A stretch of DNA of 26,813 bases from the NCBI GenBank assembly GCA_030607655.1, contig JAUWJN010000002.1, forward strand, positions 1-26,813. The letters are read 5' to 3'. A program made the translations under genes and the position numbers. Positions 1 to 7,086 of this stretch are shown piece by piece; the stretch's first letter is position 1, and each line of letters begins with the position of its first letter. The DNA is from a bacterium. Its GTDB lineage: Bacteria > Armatimonadota > Zipacnadia > Zipacnadales > Zipacnadaceae. The notes beneath the pieces were generated by a model. The model searched no databases. It was not told the origin of the DNA and saw nothing but the letters and a program-made list of their open reading frames with translations.

Positions 1-2786
1 AGGTCGCCGGCATTATCCAACCAATAGATTGTTCCCCCTGTGCCTTCCCAGATGACCCACGCGTCGGCGGCGATCTTGCGTACACCGATATTGAACCATA
101 GCTTCTTTGCCTTGCTGGGGTCAATTCCCGTCGCCGCCCACGGAATCCGCCACTCGCAGGACCAGTCCTCAGCGCCGATCTGGGCAGCATAAGTCACTGT
201 CTCCCCGAGCTTGCGGGCTACCTGCTCGGACGCACCTGCCGTGGTGACACTTTCGAACTGACCATCCGGGTACCCGTACAAGTTCAAGATAGGCCCCAGC
301 ACATCGCCTGATATGTCCTCCAACGCAATCTCCAGCCCGTCCTTCCCGCCCCACTCTCCCTCGGTCTTAAGCAGTTTTGGGTCCCGGACCAGATTGCGGA
401 CTGCAATGTAGAGAGCTTCATCATCGTAGGCCGCACAAGCGTAGCTTTTCGGAGCATTGGTGGCTGCGCCGCTGGAAGACTGTTGTAAGACCGCCGTCTG
501 CGTAGTATCGTGCCACGGCCACTCCCCGACCTCGCCGTCCACGATGATCGCGGTGGTGTCCTTAGCAGCTTTGAACTCCGGGCGTGCTTTGGGTTCAGCC
601 GCGACACGCATTCTCATATCCTCGCGCCAGATGTCCCAGTGTTCAGCCGGCGGCCAACTGGCCCGATTGGGGCTGGGATAGAGGCCAATACGCTCCTGCG
701 GGATGGGCTTAAAGCCTAACTTGAAGGCCGGAGAGTCGGGTTGGAGGCGGAAGTCGTCGTTGGCGACATCTACGAACAGCGGATCGGCGATGATGGAGTG
801 TGCCTCGTAGCCCAGTGACCGCCACCAGGAAAAGCGATCTTCCACCGGCGGATTAACCCAGGAGCCCCGCCACCCCACCCCGGCGCCGCGGTAGTATAAT
901 AATGCGTCAATATCGGCGCCGCTTATGGGGAAGAGCAGATTGTAGTCAGACTCAGCGATTGCTGCCTTCATCGAGCTCCATCCACACACGAAGACCGGAG
1001 TCGCCGAGGCACTGGCGGTGGTTTCGGTAATGGTCTTCATAGTCCAGCCATATACGCGCTGGAGCCATGGGTCAATGTTAGCATAGTACACAATGTTCCT
1101 GACGATTCTATTATGACACGGGACGTCCTCGGGCCTTACGTGGTTGCATGTACTGGGTATCCCTGAACCCATGATATTATTCTCAACGATGTTATTCAGG
1201 CCGCCGTGTATATCAACGCCGGTGCGCTTATTCCGGATGAGGATGTTCCCATAGATAGTGTTATCGCTGACGTAACGGCCATCCAGCCAAATACCAGTAC
1301 CACCACCCCCCGACTGCCACTGGCCTGGTGAGGGCATTCCCCAGCCCACGGCGTCAGAGACCCTGTTGAAGCGGATGATGGTGCCGCCCACCGCCGTAGA
1401 GTCCGAGCCGACCCAGGAATAGATTCCCCCGGGCAGATTTGTCTCCAGACCGACGTGGTGTATCTCGTTGTACTCGAGGATATTGTCGTGACCCCGGAAT
1501 CTCATACCGAAGCCCGGCACGTCGTGGATGAGATTGTGGGTAGCGATGTTGCCTCGCCCCCTGATTGTTATACCAGGGTAGCGCTTGAGGATAACACCAG
1601 TGTCGTAGATGTGGTTGTTTGAGAATAGGTTGTTCCGTCCGTCGACATATATACCACCTGCGCCGGTGTAGGCGATATCATTACCCACCACGCGGTTGTC
1701 GGAACCATCGACATGGACCCCGTGGTGGCCAGTGTTGGTAATGGTGCACTTGGCGACGGTGCAGTGCTGCGCCGCTGTCAGGTGCACCGCATGGACCTGG
1801 CACGCCTGGATGGCAAAGCCGCCGATGCGCAGGTAGCACGCGGGATTATTAGCCCCTTCGCCTTTTATGTGGATAATGTTGTCCAGCGCCGGCACAACTA
1901 CTTGCCCCTGTGCCAGGTCATCATCCGGTGGCCAGAAATACAGGGTCTTGGTCTTACTGTCCAGATACCACTCCCCGGGCGCGTCCAGTTCCTCAAAGGC
2001 ATTTCGGATGTAGAACCGGGTGTCGTAAGTCAGCGTGTAATTCGCGTTACGGGCCAGCGTAATAATATGGTTGGCCGTGTCAATCTCCGCAATGGGCATG
2101 ATGTTGTTATTCCAGTTGTGGTAGGGACAGACATTGACCTCGGCTATCGTGGGGTTAGCCCATCGGCTGGGGTCAAGCTTGGATGGGTCATACTTCAGTA
2201 GTTTCTTGCTGCCCTTCATCCCGCCTTCGGCTATATACAGAAATCCCCCCGTCCGCGGGCGCTGAGGGTCAACATTGGGGAACCGGGCCAGCGGCTGCCG
2301 TTCGCCATTGTAGAAGAGCTGCTTGAAGGTCAGTTTCCCTAATCCGAGGGCCTTCAGATCACACTGCCAAATGTTGCCCTGATACGGCTTCCATCCCGTC
2401 ACAGGCCGGCCGCCGCTGAGCACCACCTTCGCGCCGGGATAAGCCATATAGGTGATGGGGAAACTGATGGTGCCGGAATCTTGCGACTCCAGGGTGAACG
2501 TCTCAGCCAGATAGTAGGTACCCCCGCGCACCAGTACTTTAACCGGCTGATGCAAGCCCCCGTTAGCCTTAAGCTCGCGTATCGCGTCGCGGGCCCGGGA
2601 CAGGGTGGCAAAGGGCCCGTCATTCCCGGCCGCATTCGGCGCTGGCAGCTTCCCGGACCAGGCGTCATTGCCATTGGTGGCTACATAGAAATTCGCCACC
2701 GCTCCCTGGGCTGGGGAACACATCATCGTCCCCACCACTAATACCACCACTATGGCTCTAATCATGGGGCAACTGTCATATTTCAT
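1..2786 (-). CDS. Secreted right-handed parallel beta-helix protein with C-terminal CBM9-like domain (paralog A, 3' end outside window)
   Basis: The reading frame is open from the ATG at 2786 to the window edge, giving at least 928 residues, and an AGGAGGG ribosome site lies 6 nt upstream. Residues 1 to about 31 form an export signal: basic residues K2 and R10, a hydrophobic run, then a PAQGA region suited to signal peptidase. From about residue 33 comes the N-terminal signature of this family (FYVATNGNDAWSG, then DGPFATLSRARDAIR). Many beta-helix turns with N/G/H-rich motifs such as NNHIYDTG and EYNEIHH follow to about residue 700. Residues from about 740 resemble a CBM9-like carbohydrate-binding domain (IVDGEVGEWPW, later WSCEWRIPW). 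The fold suggests a polysaccharide-active glycosidase or lyase; families GH120 and GH141 have similar architecture, but I cannot assign a reaction. Its core is closest to paralog D, which lacks the C-terminal domain. It is the last gene of the likely D-C-B-A operon within the window. Confidence 0.88.
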   Translation of the reverse strand, partial: MKYDSCPMIRAIVVVLVVGTMMCSPAQGAVANFYVATNGNDAWSGKLPAPNAAGNDGPFATLSRARDAIRELKANGGLHQPVKVLVRGGTYYLAETFTLESQDSGTISFPITYMAYPGAKVVLSGGRPVTGWKPYQGNIWQCDLKALGLGKLTFKQLFYNGERQPLARFPNVDPQRPRTGGFLYIAEGGMKGSKKLLKYDPSKLDPSRWANPTIAEVNVCPYHNWNNNIMPIAEIDTANHIITLARNANYTLTYDTRFYIRNAFEELDAPGEWYLDSKTKTLYFWPPDDDLAQGQVVVPALDNIIHIKGEGANNPACYLRIGGFAIQACQVHAVHLTAAQHCTVAKCTITNTGHHGVHVDGSDNRVVGNDIAYTGAGGIYVDGRNNLFSNNHIYDTGVILKRYPGITIRGRGNIATHNLIHDVPGFGMRFRGHDNILEYNEIHHVGLETNLPGGIYSWVGSDSTAVGGTIIRFNRVSDAVGWGMPSPGQWQSGGGGTGIWLDGRYVSDNTIYGNILIRNKRTGVDIHGGLNNIVENNIMGSGIPSTCNHVRPEDVPCHNRIVRNIVYYANIDPWLQRVYGWTMKTITETTASASATPVFVCGWSSMKAAIAESDYNLLFPISGADIDALLYYRGAGVGWRGSWVNPPVEDRFSWWRSLGYEAHSIIADPLFVDVANDDFRLQPDSPAFKLGFKPIPQERIGLYPSPNRASWPPAEHWDIWREDMRMRVAAEPKARPEFKAAKDTTAIIVDGEVGEWPWHDTTQTAVLQQSSSGAATNAPKSYACAAYDDEALYIAVRNLVRDPKLLKTEGEWGGKDGLEIALEDISGDVLGPILNLYGYPDGQFESVTTAGASEQVARKLGETVTYAAQIGAEDWSCEWRIPWAATGIDPSKAKKLWFNIGVRKIAADAWVIWEGTGGTIYWLDNAGD

Positions 2787-2794
2787 CGAAATCC

Positions 2795-2828
2795 CTCCTG
2801 GTAAGATTGTCTCTGGGGTAGTAAGATC
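2795..2828 (-). other. Leader segment before paralog A, similar to the leader of B
   Basis: The segment just 5' of gene A (including its ribosome site) resembles the equivalent segment before gene B at 4913-4950. On the plus strand both read approximately CCTCCT, GGT/AGTA, then (A/G)GATTG, CTCTG or TTCTGA, GGGGTAG, and end in GATC. Leaders before C and D do not show it. The simplest explanation is descent from one duplicated 5' end; a regulatory role is possible but not shown. Confidence 0.4.
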
Positions 2829-2844
2829 TGCGCTGGGTTCTGGT

Positions 2845-4905
2845 TCATAATCTTTGGCCCCTGGGGCGTGGGCCGACGCCGCTTAAATCAATGGGCTTGA
2901 AGCCCAGCTTGAAGGCGGGTGACTCCGGCGGAAGCGTAAAATCACCATTGTCCGGGTCCACGAACAGCGGATCGGCGATGATAGAGTGCGTGTCGCGGCC
3001 CTGGGCTTGCCATTCGCTAAGAGATAGCCCCGCAAACTGGATATCCCGGCTTGATGCATCCCAGTAGAGGTTGTAGTCCAAGCGGTAGTTGCCGTTCCCC
3101 CAGTTGCTGCCGAGGAGTTGCCCATTGTCGCAGTAGACGATGTTGCGCTCGAGAGTGAAGGAGAGGTGCTCCTCCTCGCGGGTGCGCTGAATCTGTGATT
3201 CACGTGAGAAGGCCAAGATGTTGTTGCGGACAATATTTTCCCGGCCATAATGCTGGTGGAAGCCGCCGGTCTTGGTATTGTAGACCACGTTGTTTTCCAG
3301 GAGAATGTTCGAACTGCCCTCATCAGTATACAGTCCCCAGCCACCGTAGCTATATGAGTCTACGTCGTGGATGAGGTTGTAACGCAACACCGTCCCCGGT
3401 GAGACCCCCAGTGTATAGATGCCACCCATATCGCTGAGTAGGCCGCGGCCGATGGTGTGGATATGATTGTATTCGATGATGTTGTCGCAGGCAGGACTGG
3501 GCTCATATCCCCAAATCCAGCCTACCGATATGCCGGTGTAATTGAGGTGATGGATTTCGTTGTGCGAGACTAGATTGCCACTGCTTTGCAGAACCAGCAC
3601 TCCCACGCCACAGAGGAACACCTGGCCCCCGTCATAGATGTAGTTATCGGTGAGTATGTTGCCGCTTGTCTGCTCCTCATCACGTTCCGGGATTGTCGTC
3701 TCCCCAATTTTGATTCCGCCCGCGCCAATGTCGTGAATGCTGTTGGCTACGATTTGGTTCCCTTGGCAACCGCGGGCAAGCCAGATGCCATATTTGCCGA
3801 TATGGGTTATCTCACAGTCGTGGACGGCACAGGCCCGTGTGCCTTCCGCGTAGACAGTAGCCGACAGATAACACTCTGCCTGATATCCCGGATAGCCCTC
3901 AGCCGGCAAGGTCCAGTCCGAATAGCACAAAGTGAAGCCGCGTAAGGTAATATGCTGGACAAACTCTCTGGCATCTACATCGCCCTCGAATCGCACTAGT
4001 TGCTGAGCAAATGGGGCGATGACCTGGGCGGCAGTCATATCTTCGTCGGCCAGAGGCCAGTAGTAGACGACGCCGCTTTTGCGGTCCAGATACCACTCAC
4101 CGGGACAATCCAGACCCGCGCGGACATTCTCCACATAATAGCGGGCATGCTCCTCAACCCACCGGAAAACTGCTTCACCAGGGGTAGTGAAAATAACGGT
4201 GCTAGCCTCGGTGTCCACCTCGGTGATGCGGAGGCGAGATTCGTCCCAGGAGCGTAATAGAATGACTTCTGCGTCATCCAGATCATCCCACTGCTTGATG
4301 TCGCCGGAATGGAATTTGAAGGCTGCTCTGCGCCGGGAATCTTCCCAGGTTTCCGGGGGTAGGAGTTCGGCGACGCGATAGAAGTCCTTATTGGGCAGCC
4401 GTGCCCGGCGGCGGCGCTGCCCATTGGCAAAGAGTTGGCGGAAATACCATTGGCCTGTCTTCACCTCTGGTATCTCTGCCACCCATAGCTGCCCCTCCCC
4501 CCGCTGCCAGCCAGTGATTTCCTTCCCGCCACTAAACACGGGCTTTCCCCCCGGATAGGCCATGTAGGTAATCGGACAGTCCTCCGTCCCCGAATCCTCG
4601 GGGCTCAGGATAAAGGGCTCGTGGATGTAGTACGTCCCGCCCCGCACCATTACCGTCACCGGTGCCGTCAGCCCGTCGGCGGTTTTAAGCTGCCGTATCG
4701 CGTCGCGGGCTCGAGTCAGGGTGGCAAAGGGGCCGTCAGTGCCCACTGCATTCGGGTCGGGTAGTCTCCCGGACCAGGCGTCATCGCCATTGGTGGCTAC
4801 ATAGAAATCCGCCTGCGCTCCCTGCGCCTCTGAGTATATCATCGTCCCTACCAGTAATACCAGCACTGTAACACCAACTAGTAGCAGGTAATACTCGTAA
4901 GTCAC
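2845..4905 (-). CDS. Right-handed parallel beta-helix protein with N-terminal hydrophobic export segment (paralog B)
   Basis: The frame could begin at ATG 4911, but the ribosome site AAGGAGG at 4913-4919 is only 1 nt from that ATG and 7 nt from the GTG at 4905, so the GTG is preferred (686 aa). Residues 7 to about 22 are strongly hydrophobic and are followed by SEAQGAQA, a plausible signal peptidase site. The n-region lacks a basic residue, so a membrane anchor is also possible. The family signature (FYVATNGDDAWSG, DGPFATLTRARDAIR, GGTYYIHEPF) precedes beta-helix turns such as NSIHDIGAGGIKIG and EYNHIHTIG. The end, from HSIIADPLFVDPDNGDF to SGVGPRPR, matches paralog C. It is probably a carbohydrate-active enzyme of unknown substrate, and no catalytic residue can be named with confidence. 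It lies 64-70 bp downstream of C in the likely D-C-B-A operon. Confidence 0.88.
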   Translation of the reverse strand: MTYEYYLLLVGVTVLVLLVGTMIYSEAQGAQADFYVATNGDDAWSGRLPDPNAVGTDGPFATLTRARDAIRQLKTADGLTAPVTVMVRGGTYYIHEPFILSPEDSGTEDCPITYMAYPGGKPVFSGGKEITGWQRGEGQLWVAEIPEVKTGQWYFRQLFANGQRRRRARLPNKDFYRVAELLPPETWEDSRRRAAFKFHSGDIKQWDDLDDAEVILLRSWDESRLRITEVDTEASTVIFTTPGEAVFRWVEEHARYYVENVRAGLDCPGEWYLDRKSGVVYYWPLADEDMTAAQVIAPFAQQLVRFEGDVDAREFVQHITLRGFTLCYSDWTLPAEGYPGYQAECYLSATVYAEGTRACAVHDCEITHIGKYGIWLARGCQGNQIVANSIHDIGAGGIKIGETTIPERDEEQTSGNILTDNYIYDGGQVFLCGVGVLVLQSSGNLVSHNEIHHLNYTGISVGWIWGYEPSPACDNIIEYNHIHTIGRGLLSDMGGIYTLGVSPGTVLRYNLIHDVDSYSYGGWGLYTDEGSSNILLENNVVYNTKTGGFHQHYGRENIVRNNILAFSRESQIQRTREEEHLSFTLERNIVYCDNGQLLGSNWGNGNYRLDYNLYWDASSRDIQFAGLSLSEWQAQGRDTHSIIADPLFVDPDNGDFTLPPESPAFKLGFKPIDLSGVGPRPRGQRL
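4423..4585 (-). repeat. B copy of a tract shared with paralog C
   Basis: This stretch of gene B aligns without large gaps to 6600-6760 in gene C. By hand I count about 19 differences in 160 bases, near 88% identity. It encodes the shared segment around GQLWVAEIPEVKTGQWYF. Paralog D is clearly more distant over the same region. Confidence 0.7.
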
Positions 4906-4912
4906 TGCCATT

Positions 4913-4919
4913 CCTCCTT
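4913..4919 (-). promoter_or_regulatory. Ribosome binding site that favours a GTG start for paralog B
   Basis: The minus strand reads AAGGAGG here. The nearest ATG (4911) begins after a single spacer base, which is too close for normal initiation. The in-frame GTG two codons later (4905) has a 7-nt spacer. Confidence 0.6.
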
Positions 4920-4975
4920 AGTAGGATTGCTTCTGAGGGGTAGCAATGATCACCCTTTTGGTTTCAGTCCAAAGT

Positions 4976-7006
4976 CTATTGATCACGCGGCCGCGGGCCG
5001 ACACCGCTCAAGTCGAAGGGCTTGAAGCCCAGCTTGAAGGCGGGCGACTCCGGCTGAAGCGTAAAATCACCATTATCCGGGTCCACGAACAACGGGTTGG
5101 CCACCAGCGAATGCTTGTCTATGCCATGGGCCTGCCATTCCTCGAGAGTGTTGTTGGCAAAGTTTATGAGGTGACCACTGGCATCGTAGTAAAGATTGTA
5201 GTCCATGATCATGTCGTAGCTCATCCACAGGTTCTGGCTGATGAAGTCGGCCTCCTGCCAGTAGACAATGTTGTGGTAGAAAATACCGCCCTGGTCGTGC
5301 TTTTCCGAGTCTAAGATCCGGTCATCACCCCGGCCAATCTGGGCGTTAGCGCCGAAGGCCAATATGTTATTGCGCATAATATTGCCCAGGTCATTGTAGT
5401 TGAGGCCCAGCAATGTGTGCATACGGTAGATGAGGTTGTTCTCGATGACTATCCCCACACAAGCATTATCAAGAATGATTCCGCAGGCGCCCTCGCAGTC
5501 ATGAATGAGGTTGTAACGAACCATCGTGCCGGGCTGCACGCCGAGAAAATACAGCACGCCGTGGGTCGTCAGACCAGGCACCAGGTCGTGGAGATGATTA
5601 TATTCGATGATGTTGTCCTGGGTGCGGTTGGGTGGCATGTAATTCCATCGCCAACCTACCGAAATCCCCCATACAAAATCGCCGGAAATCTCGTTGTGGG
5701 CCACCTGGTTGCTACTGCTTTGGCCAATCCAGATACCAGGGGCACCCAGGTAAACCGTACAGCCCCCCAGGAGGCGATTGTCGGTGATTTCGTTGCCCCA
5801 GGCCTCCTCGAGGTCGTTATCCCGCACCTGGGGTTCACCGACGCGCACGGCACCCGCTCCCAGGTCAAACATGTGGTTGCCCACTATTCGATTCTCCTGA
5901 CAACCGCGCGAAAGCTCAATACCCCAGGCGCCGGTATGCGCGAGCTCACAGTCTTCCCATGCACAATGTCTTGCCGCCTCGGCATATATCGCGGCGGGAA
6001 CCTCCACAAAAGACTCAGGGCTGTAGCTCACTTCCACATACCCGGCGAACTGGATGCCTTCAGGCGGGGCGGCCAGCTCGGCCTGGACCAGGTCATAGCC
6101 GCGAGGCGGAAGGTCCCAGCTCGTGTAATGGAACGTCAGCCCCCGTAGGACGACATGCTCAACAAACTCCTGGGCAACAGGGTCGCCCTGGAGGCGGACT
6201 AGCTGTTGGGTGACCGGCGCCCAGGCTTCGGCCTGCGTCATATCTTCGCCGGGCAGGGGCCAGTAGTACAGACGACCGGTCTGGCGGTCCAGATACCATG
6301 CGCCGGGCCCGTCCAGGCCCTCAAAGACGTTCTCCACCCAATAGCCCTTGCACCAGGTGATAGGACGCCAGGTTTGACCGGCCAGCGTGCAGGTGTGCGC
6401 CTCCTCGTCTATCGCCTCAATCGGCATGCGCCCTTCAGTCCAGAACTGATGCAGAACAATCTCCACATCGGACAGGTTGTGCCAGTTGGGGTTGATGTCA
6501 CCCGGCTCGTAGCGGAAGGTGCGCTGCTCACCCTCCTCGGCACCCGCCATCGTATAGAGTCCCTCACGGGGCAAACGCCCGCGGGACCGGCGCTCGCCAT
6601 TGACAAAGAGTTGGCGAAAATACCATTGGCCTGTCTTCACTTCGGGTATCTCTGCCACCCATAGCTGCCCCTCCCCCCGCTGCCACCCAGTGATCTTCTT
6701 TCCGCCAGTTACTACCGGCTTTTCCCCCGGATAGGCCATATACGTTATCGGACACTTCTCAGTGCCTGAATCATGAGGGCCCAGGAGCAGAGGCTCGGCG
6801 AGATAGTACGTGCCACTCCGCACCATCACTGTCACCGGCGCGTTTAGCCCCTCAGCGGCCTTGAGCTGCCGGATGGCATCGCGGGCGCGGGTCAGCGTGG
6901 CAAACGGGCCATCAGTATTGGTCTCATTCGGCTCCGGCAATGTCCCCGACCAAGCGTCATGGCCGTTGGTGGCTACATAATAATTTGCCTGCGTCGCTTG
7001 ACTCAT
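4976..7006 (-). CDS. Right-handed parallel beta-helix protein without export signal (paralog C)
   Basis: The frame extends to an ATG at 7030, but GGGAGAG at 7013-7019 sits 6 nt before the ATG at 7006, which also gives a tidy N-terminus (MSQATQANYYVATNG), so 7006 is chosen (676 aa). A stop codon lies just 5' of 7030, so no upstream signal peptide can be added; the protein looks cytoplasmic or exported by another route. The family signature is present (YYVATNGHDAWSG, DGPFATLTRARDAIR), followed by beta-helix turns such as NHMFDLGAGAVRVG and EYNHLHDL. The end (FKPFDLSGVGPRPR) matches B. Residues about 24-81 are encoded by DNA nearly identical to D, while the following segment matches B, so the gene is a mosaic. 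Likely carbohydrate-active; reaction unknown. It lies 80 bp downstream of D. Confidence 0.88.
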   Translation of the reverse strand: MSQATQANYYVATNGHDAWSGTLPEPNETNTDGPFATLTRARDAIRQLKAAEGLNAPVTVMVRSGTYYLAEPLLLGPHDSGTEKCPITYMAYPGEKPVVTGGKKITGWQRGEGQLWVAEIPEVKTGQWYFRQLFVNGERRSRGRLPREGLYTMAGAEEGEQRTFRYEPGDINPNWHNLSDVEIVLHQFWTEGRMPIEAIDEEAHTCTLAGQTWRPITWCKGYWVENVFEGLDGPGAWYLDRQTGRLYYWPLPGEDMTQAEAWAPVTQQLVRLQGDPVAQEFVEHVVLRGLTFHYTSWDLPPRGYDLVQAELAAPPEGIQFAGYVEVSYSPESFVEVPAAIYAEAARHCAWEDCELAHTGAWGIELSRGCQENRIVGNHMFDLGAGAVRVGEPQVRDNDLEEAWGNEITDNRLLGGCTVYLGAPGIWIGQSSSNQVAHNEISGDFVWGISVGWRWNYMPPNRTQDNIIEYNHLHDLVPGLTTHGVLYFLGVQPGTMVRYNLIHDCEGACGIILDNACVGIVIENNLIYRMHTLLGLNYNDLGNIMRNNILAFGANAQIGRGDDRILDSEKHDQGGIFYHNIVYWQEADFISQNLWMSYDMIMDYNLYYDASGHLINFANNTLEEWQAHGIDKHSLVANPLFVDPDNGDFTLQPESPAFKLGFKPFDLSGVGPRPRDQ
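6600..6760 (-). repeat. C copy of the tract shared with paralog B
   Basis: This is the partner of 4423-4585 (about 88% identity by hand count). Directly next to it, at 6763, the best match switches from B to D, which marks a recombination boundary within about 5 bases of 6761. Confidence 0.7.
6763..6937 (-). repeat. C copy of a 175-bp tract nearly identical to paralog D
   Basis: It aligns end to end, without gaps, to 8946-9120 in gene D. I count about 11 differences in 175 bases, near 94% identity. The same part of gene B is only about three-quarters identical. The tract occupies the same codons in both proteins (about residues 22-81), as expected for gene conversion. Confidence 0.8.
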
Positions 7007-7012
7007 TGAAAT

Positions 7013-7019
7013 CTCTCCC
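7013..7019 (-). promoter_or_regulatory. Ribosome binding site that sets the start of paralog C
   Basis: The minus strand reads GGGAGAG with a 6-nt spacer to the ATG at 7006. The upstream ATG at 7030 has no comparable site. Confidence 0.6.
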
Positions 7020-7086
7020 GTTGGTCTCATTCACACCAGAAGGCAAACGGTCAACCTTATGTGGGCTTCAAGAGTGGCGCGTCTCG

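Noticed and set aside
1713..2201. Plus-strand open frame of 162 codons antisense to paralog A
   Set aside because: It is the complement of a continuous, family-recognisable beta-helix gene and has no domain of its own.
1..2786. Apparent lack of a long complete ORF at the left end, suggesting a pseudogene
   Set aside because: The minus-strand frame from 2786 stays open to base 1; it only lacks its stop because the window cuts it.
5417..6148. Plus-strand open frame of 243 codons antisense to paralog C
   Set aside because: Shadow of a well-supported gene on the minus strand; no ribosome site and no recognisable motif.
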